In this document: positions 56,001 through 60,535 of the stretch, piece after piece
Position numbering within the stretch: position 1 is the first letter of the stretch
How the letters are laid out: every line of letters begins with the position of its first letter
NCBI RefSeq assembly: GCF_963678635.1
Contig: NC_087064.1
Location: 31,410,369-31,474,368, forward strand
Length of the DNA: 64,000 nucleotides
Reading direction: 5' to 3'
From: Symsagittifera roscoffensis
Lineage: Eukaryota; Xenacoelomorpha; Acoela; Convolutidae
Notes under the pieces: generated by a model
The model's database searches: none
What the model saw: only the letters and a program-made list of their open reading frames with translations
Told to the model about the DNA's origin: nothing
Program-made: the position numbers and the translations under genes

Positions 56001-56224
56001 AATGACAAAATTACCATTTGATTTTGTCAGTTATTCGCAACCAAATGGTACTTAAAACCATCAGAAAGAAAGAATAGAAAGAAAGTAACTCCATACATCC
56101 TTGGGTCAACTAAGCTACAAAAAAGGAACACAAATTACTTGAAACAGGAGGCGTCCGACTTTCCGAAGATAATAATGAAGAATGAGAGGGAGGACAAGTC
56201 GAGAAGGGTAACTCTTAACATCAT
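10528..56224 (-). CDS. EGF-repeat type I membrane receptor (MEGF/scavenger-receptor-like), 12 exons
   Basis: I joined 12 exons on GT-AG signals; all junction phases fit except one base in exon 8. The product is about 759 residues. Order: signal peptide (exon 1), an EMI-like CCNGYF segment (exon 2), six or more EGF/laminin-EGF-like cysteine clusters (exons 3-8), a Ser/Thr/Pro stalk and membrane helix (exon 9), and a tail of roughly 340 residues (exons 9-12) with tyrosines in VYDYEP, AEYTNP, NEVYGY and NPYGG contexts. This matches the plan of MEGF10/Draper-type receptors that bind apoptotic cells or other ligands and signal through tail tyrosines; function is inferred from architecture. Intron 2 is 26.8 kb and holds retrotransposons and a GTPase gene. 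Intron 7 holds a decayed Ty3/gypsy element and the gap. Exon order continues beyond neither end, so the gene seems complete. Confidence 0.8.
11183..11246 (-). CDS. Receptor exon 11: cytoplasmic tail
   Basis: 64 bp, acceptor TGTTTTCAG, donor CTCAG|GTAAAG. Encodes MIVQLPGVGKDHKPPPQ. The phase is 1 in, 0 out. Confidence 0.78.
11644..11849 (-). CDS. Receptor exon 10: cytoplasmic tail
   Basis: 206 bp, acceptor TACTTTAG, donor TC|GTAAGA. Encodes a polar tail segment with SILDSSNISQNGAGDFC and HTPYRDAPGLAGQLVKNEL. Phases agree with exons 9 and 11. Confidence 0.75.
11850..15000. other. Receptor intron 9 (3.15 kb) with dispersed repeats
   Basis: No exon seen. It contains two minus-oriented copies of the 515-bp family (about 13090-13530 and 13845-14415) and one copy of the repeat ending CCCAGTTTGA (about 14540-14730). 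The rest is AT-rich with many homopolymer runs. Confidence 0.6.
15001..15281 (-). CDS. Receptor exon 9: stalk, membrane helix, start of tail
   Basis: Acceptor is a T-rich tract ending CTCAAG. The exon encodes a Thr/Ser/Pro stalk, a helix (YLVMAGVLAAGMIMGVSVIG) stopped by CYKLCCRRG, and the juxtamembrane tail. The donor is AAC|GTTAGT, the same weak type as in exon 8, phase 0. Confidence 0.78.
15282..16387. other. Receptor intron 8
   Basis: AT-rich, with short open frames only and no cysteine-rich or splice-bounded exon. A short CGCAAGTAGCACAGAAAG repeat at about 15959 recurs near 52585 and 59815. Confidence 0.5.
16388..16574 (-). CDS. Receptor exon 8: EGF-like, with a one-base frame break
   Basis: Acceptor TTATTATTAG, donor AAAC|GTTAGT. 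The first part reads CGEYLTGTHCETTKGVC, ending CSPGENCTREDQNK. After the A4 run (16438-16441) that frame hits a stop. The frame one base off continues as a normal EGF end, ASCIPDDIIDEHCQR, and only that frame has the phase needed by exon 9. A base is therefore missing here, either in the assembly or in the allele. Confidence 0.75.
16616..16705. repeat. Three degenerate 30-bp tandem repeats beside the gap
   Basis: Three consecutive 30-bp units, each starting AGAC and carrying an ACCGA..TCGGT-type core. They end about 100 bp before the run of N. Confidence 0.6.
16809..17008. other. Assembly gap (200 N)
   Basis: Exactly 200 N, so probably a nominal gap size. It lies between the 30-bp repeats and the left edge of a decayed Ty3/gypsy element and may hide that element's 5' LTR and gag. 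Confidence 0.95.
17640..18520 (+). pseudogene. Reverse transcriptase remnant (Ty3/gypsy)
   Basis: Translation near 17660-17920 gives RRVPIHLRERVQAELNKL and, in another stretch, MLALDSRKIK...HKNKYQMPNI, the well-known RT segment before the catalytic core. Further on, GFHDLTDTLAKLQKAIDFPL and LISITDAIQKLTAPKTFKQL match the RT thumb and connection. Stops such as those at about 17771 and 18035 break the frame. Non-functional. Confidence 0.8.
18590..19060 (+). pseudogene. RNase H remnant (Ty3/gypsy)
   Basis: YSVNELELLGAV (about 18602-18640), a shifted AIEHFK and FTIITDYQALTSALK (18682-18726) are the RNase H signature with the E and D residues. A LIPFTFDLKDLAGTK-like end follows. In-frame stops are present. 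Confidence 0.8.
19780..20920 (+). pseudogene. Integrase remnant (Ty3/gypsy)
   Basis: Around 20405-20540 the translation AYILVVVDKRSKFPTAQLV matches the integrase core beginning at the first catalytic aspartate region. Flanking sequence is scattered with stops. 20920-21900 is Lys/Arg/Ser-rich and may be the Pol tail (open pieces at 21533-21895). Confidence 0.7.
21935..21946 (+). promoter_or_regulatory. Polypurine tract
   Basis: AAGAGAGGGGAG directly precedes the LTR start TGTCATCC, the expected primer for plus-strand DNA synthesis. Confidence 0.75.
21947..22172 (+). repeat. 3' LTR of the decayed Ty3/gypsy element
   Basis: Starts TGTCATCCGG right after the polypurine tract and probably ends CTATTACA, about 226 bp, within 230 bp of receptor exon 7. 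The 3' edge is inferred from the TG...CA rule only. Confidence 0.6.
22398..22545 (-). CDS. Receptor exon 7: laminin-EGF-like
   Basis: 148 bp, acceptor TTTTTAAG, donor CT|GTAAGT. It begins SCICVPGFDPAENC and ends CDRITGECL, which exon 8 continues as CGEYLTGTHC. The 5' edge is duplicated in the intron (direct repeat GATGCAGCTCCCTT at 22536 and 22554). Confidence 0.85.
22863..23018. repeat. Foldback (palindromic) element, about 70-bp arms
   Basis: GGACTGGATCGACTGATATA and its neighbours pair with the arm ending near 23018, with few mismatches, around a centre GGTTTTTCTC near 22935. A palindromic MITE or a derived hairpin locus. Confidence 0.75.
23019..23820. other. Receptor intron 6 remainder
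   Basis: No exon seen. A TTGCGGCGCAAGTGGTGCAG stretch near 23138 and TTCCCCACTTTCAGTGGTCG near 23102 recur in diverged form at about 15959, 52585, 59815 and 60695, so it holds part of a dispersed repeat. Confidence 0.45.
23822..23960 (-). CDS. Receptor exon 6: EGF-like
   Basis: 139 bp, acceptor GTTTTTAG, donor G|GTAAGT. It encodes CRQCDNGFYGQDCAGTC and ends in CDKVTG, the first half of a laminin-type EGF whose CIC continues in exon 7. Confidence 0.85.
24042..24267 (-). CDS. Receptor exon 5: EGF-like region plus Asn/Ser-rich linker
   Basis: Acceptor TTGTTTTCAG. It encodes CEKCPPDKTGDNCSRDC and CDGPTCLCPPGY, then an unusual polar linker. The 3' edge is uncertain: a donor TAT|GTAGTG (24041) and a later AAG|GTGAAA, which would leave an intron of only about 33 nt, both keep phase 0. 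Confidence 0.72.
24509..24806 (-). CDS. Receptor exon 4: cysteine-rich region
   Basis: 298 bp with acceptor AAATTATAG and donor AA|GTAAGA. The frame starts YTVNYAEAEQFNIEYCDE, contains about a dozen cysteines and ends in CVCKKGYKQP, typical of an EGF end. NAT is a possible N-glycosylation site. Confidence 0.82.
25270..25329 (-). CDS. Receptor exon 3
   Basis: 60 bp encoding CDDFENCTGYQKCREGRFD between a GTATGTAG acceptor and a G|GTGTGT donor. The phase fits exon 2 across the 26.8-kb intron and exon 4 downstream. Confidence 0.75.
25410..28390. repeat. Cluster of a roughly 515-bp repeat family
   Basis: Three head-to-tail copies (about 25418-25927, 25928-26450, 26451-26945), one inverted copy (about 26950-27305) and a fourth direct copy (about 27945-28385). 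Two more lie at 13.1-14.4 kb. Shared landmarks: AACGGAATATTTGTGCTCGG, the inverted repeat AACGCGCGATAT..TTCGCGCTATTAACGCGTAAGCGG, and TTATATGGCGTGTGGG. No coding capacity. Between copies, 27475-27540 holds three TTTCAGCTTGCCTCTATT units, and GAGGTGGCACTATTTAT recurs at 27722, 27784 and (diverged) 29047. Confidence 0.75.
28390..29239. other. AT-rich intronic sequence
   Basis: No gene. Contains a second copy (about 28975-29190) of the TTTTGGCTGAAACTTTG...GAGGTGGCACTA block also seen at 27650-27960. Confidence 0.4.
29240..30173 (+). pseudogene. Ty1/copia pol fragment (RT end and RNase H)
   Basis: LLALYVDDMIFAG at about 29250-29290 carries the copia-type YVDD catalytic motif. Then, after frameshifts, QLQWATTLSRRDLAKKFNDC and YVDARFARCVTMAQM (29530-29730) match the copia RNase H start, including its aspartate. 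A final SENQLAHCFSKYMNEDAMSD (about 30052-30110) matches the family's C-terminus. Gag, protease, integrase and LTRs are not seen. Sequence after the mariner insertion (30792-30980) may be its continuation. Confidence 0.75.
30176..30789. mobile_element. Mariner/Tc1-type short element with TIRs
   Basis: Terminal inverted repeats CAGGGTGTTTCAAATAAACT at both ends, flanked by TA on each side (30174-30175, 30790-30791). It is inserted in the copia fragment. At 614 bp it is too short for a full transposase and so non-autonomous. Confidence 0.85.
30217..30552 (-). pseudogene. Transposase N-terminal HTH fragment
   Basis: The ATG at 30552 opens a 111-codon frame. It resembles the DNA-binding HTH pair of mariner-like transposases: EVRRRYINEYYIAP..., then FIRVWKRFQERGGL, a GxGLPGTDE linker and ITKAAADLGLSRTT. 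The DDE catalytic domain is absent, so it can at most bind the TIRs. Confidence 0.65.
30980..33377. other. AT-rich intronic region with a candidate minisatellite-cored element
   Basis: From about 31118 to 32460 the edges carry inverted AAGGTAAATATA-like termini and several AAGGTAAATT repeats. Inside are AT-rich blocks with ATGGATTT/AAATCCAT motifs around the C-rich minisatellite. GGTGGATCTAGGACTTTCTC at 32830 resembles a widespread DNA-transposon end. No gene seen. Confidence 0.4.
31660..31960. repeat. C-rich minisatellite, CCACCTGAACA units
   Basis: A C run of 15 or so followed by about fifteen degenerate units containing CACCTGAACA with variable C tracts. On the minus strand it is G-rich with potential G-quadruplexes. 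Confidence 0.85.
33780..34433 (-). pseudogene. Gag fragment, duplicate copy
   Basis: The same Gag region as 35154-35807, with one amino-acid difference (SPHLMGG against SPYLMGG). The open part runs 34433-33924. It continues in another frame to the truncation at about 33779. Confidence 0.75.
35154..35807 (-). pseudogene. Gag capsid region of element A
   Basis: A 169-codon frame from 35807 reads a Gln/Asn-rich stretch, then MVFTGTDPEYSVEDYLNAVR and ALIETTLDGAAQKWFSVLP, the pattern of Ty3/gypsy capsid N-terminal domains (F.G....EY...W...A-KW). After a frame break near 35300, EIRRLPNETIKQFAVRIE fits the capsid C-terminal part. The frame also shifts just upstream, where the preceding ORF stops at 35899. 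Confidence 0.75.
35899..36624 (-). pseudogene. Gag N-terminal/linker region of element A
   Basis: 241 codons of polar, Thr/Gln/Asn/Pro-rich sequence with basic clusters (KPPQKQRIF, QRNRSFSQRQN, NKKPYRYKQK). It stops at a TAG, beyond which the frame stays open for about 45 codons before the capsid frame. It is probably one Gag broken by a stop and frameshift, though a programmed event cannot be excluded. Confidence 0.55.
36934..37841 (-). pseudogene. Start of Gag of element A, broken
   Basis: Near 37781 a frame starts MSLNNLGNKQTIVLHNC, matching the ORF repeated in element B (LGNKQTLIIHNC). After a frame change, KRFSKRRNA (about 37600) is also shared. A 135-codon frame (37341-36934) with FPFIIISLTEDRGQTQFC follows. 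A conserved basic stretch suggests RNA or nuclear targeting. Frames are broken. Confidence 0.55.
37842..38607 (-). other. Leader of element A
   Basis: Non-coding leader homologous to 47019-48211 in element B, including GTGAAGGATGAATAACCGAA and one copy of GATCCAAGGGAAGCC..GATGATC. Confidence 0.6.
38608..38916 (-). CDS. Leader ORF of element A, conserved in element B
   Basis: 102 codons from ATG at 38916, about 90 nt after the primer-binding site. Compared with 50186-50419, residues around GIGRRPRTRDD, the FM(V/I)VRQK motif and (D)QT-IFRIL are kept while many third bases differ. The protein is small and very basic (RRPRTRDDLRLRKNLP). It lies some 800 nt upstream of gag. It could be an accessory RNA-binding protein or a regulatory upstream ORF. 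Unrecognised. Confidence 0.5.
   Translation of the reverse strand: MLHDHNLIEMSLRLNISEPRYRTIIELPGIGRRPRTRDDLRLRKNLPLNFMVVRQKPDQTFIFRILLTRNLIFISKHRNLEEKSSMIITSAKSFLLLYNSDL
38999..39008 (-). promoter_or_regulatory. Primer-binding site of element A
   Basis: TGGTGCGACC on the minus strand, two bases after the LTR end, identical to element B's (50493-50502). TGG would pair with a tRNA 3' CCA; the tRNA is not identified. The perfect palindrome GTCTCGATCGAGAC lies beside it (38981-38994). Confidence 0.7.
39011..39421 (-). repeat. 5' LTR of element A
   Basis: 411 bp, on the minus strand TGGTACC...ACTCA, homologous to the E1 LTR. Contains the hairpin at 39277-39304 as a perfect 13-bp stem. Confidence 0.88.
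39422..40632. other. Intronic sequence upstream of the GTPase gene
   Basis: No gene. GGGGCAGATCTAGGGTTTTC (39545) resembles a DNA-transposon terminus also near 32830 and, inverted, 51135. A C-rich run lies at 39752-39787. The GTPase promoter should be here, but no TATA or initiator is clear. Confidence 0.4.
40633..40759 (+). CDS. GTPase exon 1 (P-loop)
   Basis: MVELNVMLIGDTRVGKTSFV and on to ESTTI, donor G|GTGTGC. Phase 1 out. Confidence 0.85.
40633..42190 (+). CDS. AIG1/GIMAP-like GTPase, three exons
   Basis: Exons 40633-40759, 41027-41209 and 41535-42190, all GT-AG with matching phases, encode 321 residues. G1/P-loop is GDTRVGKTS (residues 10-18). G3 is DTPG, in IYDTPGMNDSQLRLS, typical of AIG1 (avrRpt2-induced gene) GTPases. 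G4 is the weak VVLTKEPQSE, with an expected aspartate absent. FWENSH may be G5. The C-terminal third is charged, with VPYLEPEVRNV and repeats of Glu/Lys, probably a coiled or arm region. The protein probably binds GTP and assembles on membranes or in immune-type responses, as the family does; the role is inferred. It is nested in receptor intron 2 on the opposite strand. The start ATG gives the usual short distance to the P-loop; an out-of-frame ATG at 40604 makes a five-codon upstream ORF. Confidence 0.85.
40789..40812 (+). repeat. Poly-G tract in GTPase intron 1
   Basis: A run of about 18 G then AGGGGG, with a second run of about 11 G near 40970. Possible G-quadruplexes in a 267-bp intron. 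Confidence 0.85.
41027..41209 (+). CDS. GTPase exon 2 (G3, DTPG)
   Basis: Acceptor CTATGTTCAG, donor CGAA|GTGAGT. Encodes ECTTQLSGGKTLNIYDTPG and ends AFLVFESLR. Phase 2 in, 1 out. Confidence 0.88.
41535..42190 (+). CDS. GTPase exon 3 and stop
   Basis: Acceptor GTTTCTCATAG fits the phase (A+GT) and gives SEAITMRRNLATLTQTFG directly after exon 2. The open frame extends further upstream, but that part would not join in phase. It ends FKRQLMQ then TAA. Confidence 0.85.
42191..43805. other. AT-rich intronic sequence; diverged C-rich element at its end
   Basis: No gene. 43430-43800 resembles 31350-31700 in order: AT-rich block, ACGGCCTA (about 43653; 31602), a ..AAACCTA.. stretch, then a poly-C tract (43695-43760). 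It is cut by the insertion of element B at 43805. Confidence 0.45.
43806..44210 (-). repeat. 3' LTR of element B
   Basis: 405 bp, on the minus strand TGGAACC...AACTCA. Preceded on the internal side by CCCCGGATGGG, shared with E1. Hairpin at 44066-44093 with one mismatch. Confidence 0.9.
44211..45480 (-). other. Element B 3' untranslated region and remnant of the post-env ORF
   Basis: Homologous to E1 7375-9103. The remnant of the 601-residue ORF occupies about 45400-45480. The intron acceptor-like T-rich tract is kept near 45330. A deletion relative to E1 joins 45481 (E1 about 1474) to 45480 (E1 about 7374). Confidence 0.65.
45481..46049 (-). other. Element B spacer after pol
   Basis: Homologous to E1 928-1474. 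No ORF supported. It shows that the long spacer after integrase is a family feature. Confidence 0.6.
46050..46985 (-). pseudogene. Integrase remnant: zinc finger joined to C-terminal end
   Basis: Near 46795-46860 the minus strand reads YLVLCKDCLTCQSNKKYT, the CxxC half of the integrase zinc finger. It runs straight into LYNLPLHTHDE.HFHHPQIL, which in E1 lies after the catalytic core, so the core is deleted. Then KKLLQRQNIN.QINSRFTPA (46510-46640) matches E1, with stops and frame changes. Inactive. Confidence 0.7.
47638..47907 (-). pseudogene. Gag N-terminal ORF of element B, copy 1
   Basis: 89 codons including LGNKQTLIIHNCLIND and KRFSKRRNATTKK, matching the gag start of element A. It ends early and lacks the capsid, so it is a fragment. 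Confidence 0.5.
48831..49100 (-). pseudogene. Gag N-terminal ORF of element B, copy 2
   Basis: Identical in translation to 47638-47907, being the second unit of the tandem repeat. Confidence 0.5.
49565..49870 (-). repeat. Roughly 78-bp repeats with GATCCAAGG..TGATGATC
   Basis: The block GATCCAAGG(G/A)(A/T)AAGCC.TGATGATC occurs near 49580, 49653, 49731 and 49807, separated by AATTTATTTTA-rich spacers. Each block can fold, GATCCAAGG against CCTTGATGATC. A single copy lies in element A near 38300. Confidence 0.7.
50186..50419 (-). CDS. Leader ORF of element B, conserved in element A
   Basis: 77 codons from ATG at 50419, the same relative position as in element A (38916). Shared blocks: SIGRRPRTRDDVRL, FMIVRQK and QTSIFRIL. 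It ends earlier than in element A. Unrecognised basic protein or regulatory upstream ORF. Confidence 0.5.
   Translation of the reverse strand: MLSDKNLVEMSPRLNRSQPIFRTHRELPSIGRRPRTRDDVRLGRNLSIDFMIVRQKRDQTSIFRILPPVNSNFHLLT
50493..50502 (-). promoter_or_regulatory. Primer-binding site of element B
   Basis: TGGTGCGACC, two bases after the 5' LTR, identical to element A. Confidence 0.7.
50505..50914 (-). repeat. 5' LTR of element B
   Basis: 410 bp, TGGAACC...AACTCA on the minus strand. Perfect 13-bp-stem hairpin at 50765-50792 next to CACTTATTTATAAGTG. Confidence 0.9.
51365..51557. repeat. Foldback element, imperfect arms
   Basis: TGAGAATCTGC at the left pairs with GCAGATTCTCA at the right. Inside, GGGGCTGGAAAAGAGCC pairs with GGCTCTTTCCAGCCCC, and ATGGATTTTATTA with TAATAAAATCCAT. 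Confidence 0.75.
51558..52094. other. Intronic sequence beside receptor exon 2
   Basis: AT-rich, short open frames only, no splice-bounded exon recognised. Confidence 0.4.
52095..52159 (-). CDS. Receptor exon 2: EMI-like cysteine segment
   Basis: Bounded by TTTTTAG acceptor and CAA|GTACGT donor. It encodes TTQPCCNGYFMSEVDNFC, where the CC-GY pattern is typical of the end of an EMI domain in MEGF proteins. Length 65 gives phase 2 in and phase 1 out, matching exons 1 and 3. Confidence 0.75.
52429..52586. repeat. Perfect palindrome, 76-bp arms, 6-bp loop
   Basis: Arms starting CAATTGGGTGAGCAAAGTC and its exact complement meet around ATTAAA; no mismatch found by eye. A fragment of the same sequence (CAAATGTCGTTTCTTCTCA) occurs at about 56664, so it belongs to a repeat family. 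Confidence 0.9.
52970..54980. repeat. Three diverged copies of a GCGGATTCCGCAAA-type repeat
   Basis: About 52970-53290, 53640-54240 and 54410-54980. Shared order: a (T/C)CGTGGATTC-type start, GCAACGAGC.TTATAACTAG, then many GATTCCGCAAA/GCGAATGTA motifs. Between copies lies a GTCAGCGATTGATCCG block that recurs at about 55270. Confidence 0.65.
55260..55480 (+). repeat. Dispersed repeat ending CCCAATTTGA
   Basis: TCAGCAATTGATCCGGTA..., then GCAAGTTTCGTTTCGTATC and ATCAACCCAATTTGATAAAA. Relatives at about 14540-14690, 59300-59500 and 63815-64000, all in the + orientation. Confidence 0.55.
55480..56138. other. Receptor intron 1, beginning region
   Basis: A 63-codon Lys-rich frame (55711-55902) is the only open frame and has no other support. 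No exon called. Confidence 0.4.
56139..56224 (-). CDS. Receptor exon 1: start and signal peptide
   Basis: Two consecutive ATGs (56224, 56221) begin a typical signal peptide: LRVTLLDLSSLSFFIIIFG, then a likely cleavage before SDASCF. The donor AA|GTAATT closes the exon with two bases of a codon left over, and exon 2 supplies the third. There is no competing exon in the intervening 4 kb that I could see. Confidence 0.7.
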
Positions 56225-59200
56225 TGTGTAAATTTGAGATGCTGAAAATATTCTTTTTTTTTAATAAGTGATGCAGAAAACTTACGCTCTGAAGCAAAAT
56301 ATAATAATCACTAGGTACAACTAAAACAACTAACTGTTTCAGTAAACAATACTGCAAATAATAATTTATATAGGTGACAAATAAATTTGAAGATCGCCCT
56401 CTGTATCTTCCACAAATGAAAGATTTGTAACTTATTCAAACTATACTTTTGTTTTCAAAACAAAAATGGCCATCAAACTTTATTTAATGAAGCCCAAAGT
56501 CAATTCTACATAAATCGATCATAGTCTAATTGTTATTTTTGTTAAGAGATCCAATAAGGTTTCCGGTATATTGCTGATCTAGATTAAATAGATCAATACT
56601 GTGGTTGAGGTTACCATTTATAAACAATCGTTGGTTTTATCTTCATGAGAAATGACAGCAACAAATGTCGTTTCTTCTCAATTTTGCGAGGCTTTCTGAG
56701 ACAAAAAAGGGTATTACTCGATGTTCATTGGTTGGTAATAAGCTAGTGTTTTCATTAAAAAGTTATAATAATGGGCTAATAAGTGCAACTGGGTCGTACT
56801 GAAATGAAGACATGTCAATTTGTGCTGCGACCTCTTGACATGTTTTTGCTGTTTGCACTGAAAAGCTATGAAATAAATATCACCATCTATTAATATCAAT
56901 TGTGCCAATTTGAAATTAATCACAAATAAAACCAATTCAAGTCTTGGTATAATCAACGTGCGACTCAGGTTACACACCATGGAGCTGTTATATATAGTTT
57001 GAACACTGAATACATGCTATAAATATTCGAGGTATCGAGGAGAAACATTCAATTCATAGACGTGAGATGACGTTGCGAGTCATAATTGCATCTGTTCAAA
57101 TAGCGATACAAAGATGATGACAGAATTTGGTGGCTCTACATTGAGGTCGAGTTAGCTTAAACTCGATTCAGAAATGGTAAATTGGAGAGATAGACACTAA
57201 CGAAGTTTAACCATTCGATTGTCAGCGTCTTTGGAACTATGAATGAGTAGTCATTAAGCTCTACCTTGAGCTTCAAAACTCCAAAAATATAATACAGAAT
57301 GGTTATCATAATGAAATAATCTTCCTATTAATGCAGTATCTGGTTGTAGCAACAAAAAATATCCTTTACTGGAGTGGAGGGTTGGGGTGGGGTCGAAGAA
57401 GAGGTTTCAAGTTACTAACAAAATTTGAAATGCTTTTTAGTTCACACAAGTAAATTTCATCAATTTCTCATTGCTGTATTTTTCCGACGTCTTCACGGTG
57501 GCGTCAGGTACGGTGCCATAATGAAGTTTTTTGGATTGGAATTTTAATTCAAGAATATGTCTCATTGAGAAGAAAACTGGTCTGAAGTGTTGAACTCCCT
57601 CCATAAAACGAAAACGCTAGTCATACAATTCCATACAACTTATCCATGTCAAAAAGCTGGCCATAAATTTCTCATGTATTTATGAGAAAACTGGTCTGAA
57701 ATTTCTCCTTCTATACGCAAATTGTTTGACCCTATATGGTAATGGCATTACCAGCATTTTGTTTGCAAATGCAAAATTGTAATTTTAAAACCTTACCGTA
57801 ATCTACTCAATTTTCCACACGAGAGAGCCAAAAATCACATTGACTGTTTTGTGCAAAGCCAAGTTTAAAACAATTATCATTTTCTTGTGCGGAGATAAAA
57901 CTTAAATCTGTCAAAAAATCAGTTAATGAATCTTTCAACTTGAAGATTTGTAGTCATGTATGAAAAATTCTGTTTTTTATAGTTCAGTGTGAAATTCTAC
58001 GCTTCATCTTAGATGGCAAATCTCTTTTGATTATCATCATTAAAATTTTGGCCATTTTTAGTAGAGTTTGTCGTATTTCAGAAACATTTTGGTTTTTCTG
58101 TTTCAGGACAAACTCAAATATAGAAATTGAAACTCATAATTTTAACTTTTTTAAAAGAAAATTTTAGTACTTTGATGTCCATCGATGGCCAAAATTATAT
58201 TCTTTTTAAACTCACGTTTTAATTCTTTGACGATGAAAATTGCTAATTTGATAACAAACTGATTTGCTTATTTTTGGAATTTTGACGTGTAGTCATTACA
58301 TTTAAATTTAAAAAGTCAACCTTTTGCTATATAATTTTGCAATGCAATATTTATTCGAGTTGGAACATTCTACGCTATTTTACTGTTTTCCATATTAAGT
58401 GAATTGGCAATGAGTTACAACTGCTTATGACCTCAGACCATTTTGGCGATGAAATTTCCTTAGATTTTTCTTAAATTTCAGTCAAAACAATTTTTGGTGA
58501 TTTTTGCTGTTGAAACAATGAAAACAAACATATTCAACAGACAGTAGCAAAGTGTATATGAATTAAAAGAGACCGCGTAAAACGATAACCGATGAAAACA
58601 CTTTGAGTTACAATTTTCGAGTTACAAGAATAACATTTTCGACTTCGCTCAATCTTGCATGTTTGACAGGACACAGTCTAATTAAAAGTGAACCTACTTG
58701 GATCAACCAAAAAAACTTTATTCCACTAGGAATTCAAAAAATTGAAGTCCAGTATAGAAAACAGGTCATTCACGTTTTATCACTGAATTTGAATTGAACT
58801 CAAAAATGATCACTATCAGGAAATATCAAGCTTAACCATGACATAATACAAGTACTGTTAAACTTTCCGGACAGTCGTAAAATTGAAAATTAGATTATTT
58901 TTCAAAATAGTTTGGCTTTAGACGAAAAATAATGGAAACAAAACTTGCGAATTTCTGCAAAAATCTGCAATTTGGGCCCAAAACTTTTCATAATACAGAT
59001 CATTTTTAGTTCTTTTGGTTAATTGAAAATTAGGCTAAAACTACTGAGTCAATTACTTAAAAAAGTTTTGTCAAAGTGCTAACAATGTAAGCCCCTTCTG
59101 TAGCCAAAAAAATTACAGCAGAGTAGGATCTCCTAATAAACTTGCGCAAAGATTGAAACAATTTGTTTTTAATCCGTGTTTTTCAAACAACAATGACATT

Positions 59201-59290
59201 GTTTGTCTATTAAAAAAGAAACTAATTTTGCTATGTTTTGGAGATTACACTGGAGAAATCTTAGATTTTGATAAAAGGAAGCCTAAATAG
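56225..59290. other. Upstream region of the receptor gene
   Basis: AT-rich and without a convincing ORF. It should contain the receptor promoter and 5' UTR. A fragment of the 52429 palindrome lies at 56660-56700. GAGAAAACTGGTCTGAA occurs twice (57569, 57682) as part of a short direct repeat. Confidence 0.4.
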
Positions 59291-59299
59291 AAATAAGTT

Positions 59300-59500
59300 T
59301 TTTTTTAGCAATTGATTCGGTAGTTTTGACGTAATTATTGATTAACTAAAAACAAACGATCCGTTTTTGGGTTAAAAAAGCTAACCAAAATTCGCAAAAA
59401 AAATCCACCACATTCATTAACTAAATTTCTCAGCAAGTTTTGTTTTCATCTCTTTTCGTTAAAAGTCAACCGAGTTTGAGAAAAACGTGTTTCAATTTTC
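59300..59500 (+). repeat. Dispersed repeat copy (CAACCGAGTTTGAG end)
   Basis: CGTAATTATTGATTAACTAA, then GCAAGTTTTGTTTTCATC and AGTCAACCGAGTTTGAGAAA, as at 55260-55480. Confidence 0.5.
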
Positions 59501-60179
59501 AAGTTTATTGAGTTTTGTCTGGAGGATGCAAATCAGCACTGTAACTTCACTACGTTCATTGGCACTTCAACACTTTCAAATCAAATTTCCACATTCGAGA
59601 AAAATCTCTTTTTTGCTGTTTATTTTTTAAACTAGATTATTTGGGAAAGACAAAATCATTTATTCAACTTCAATTGGAGTATTCGCATCTAGCCAACGTA
59701 CACAAGATCTATCAAATAGCAGAGAAAGTTGTTCAAAAATTTAAAAACTAAAAAACAAGTTTTTAAAGAATCTCCTCATCAATAGACAATTGAGACAAGG
59801 ATAACCAATTGCTGTGCAAATAACAAAGAATGTTCCGACCACGTTCTTTAAAAAATTAAACCACGCACAAAAGTTTTACTAATTGGAAGAAGGAAATTGT
59901 GCAGTGTTTTTTGTGCGTGGTATAACAAAAGTATCTGACGATAGCCCAAAGCTTGGGCATATCCGACAATCACAAAAACTGAGCAAACTGGGCATTAGTT
60001 ATGTCGGAAAAGTACAAGAAACACAAAATATTTTCTAAAAAATTCAGACTTTTTTTCATTTTATTTTGAAAAAATTGCGACCATTCGTTACACAAGCAGC
60101 TGGCATATCCAGCTCGAATTCCAGTAACTCCTTTAAAAACTAAATAACCTGCTCGCTCACTTCATTTGCACAAAATTGG

Positions 60180-60535
60180 GCCAAAAAAATTTCAACACAG
60201 CGGTGGAGCTTCTTTTCGCAAACACTAACAAGAATACGACAAAAAGCATCTACACAGAGCGCAATAGGAAAAAAGTGGGAAGAAGCCTCGGTGTTAATAC
60301 AATTGGCTAAGAAGTTGGTAAAAATTTGCCTACTCCTCGGATTCGATCTCCGACTGATTATGATCAAGAGAGTATGCGTCTAATGCACTAACCACTGTGC
60401 CAGGGACGCCTAAATAATCACGAACACTAGCCACGAATAAATCAGAGAACAGATGCTATGAAATTTCCAATGGTACAGATTGTGTTACTAACAAAATTGT
60501 CACCAAATAAATGAACATACGCTGCTCGCAAGTGT
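60180..60535 (-). mobile_element. tRNA-derived SINE, copy 1
   Basis: The minus strand from 60410 reads like a tRNA. Box A is TGGCACAGTGGTTAGTGC (60385-60402) and box B AGATCGAATCC (60339-60349). The body continues GGCTTCTTCCCAC... to TTTGCGAAAAGAAGCTCC. Flanks upstream (TGGCTAGTGTTCGTGATTA) are shared with copy 2, so the element has sequence before the tRNA head. Confidence 0.75.

Noticed and set aside
60330-60415. Functional tRNA gene on the minus strand
   Set aside because: Box A and B are present but the stems do not form a good cloverleaf and the sequence continues as a repeated SINE body.
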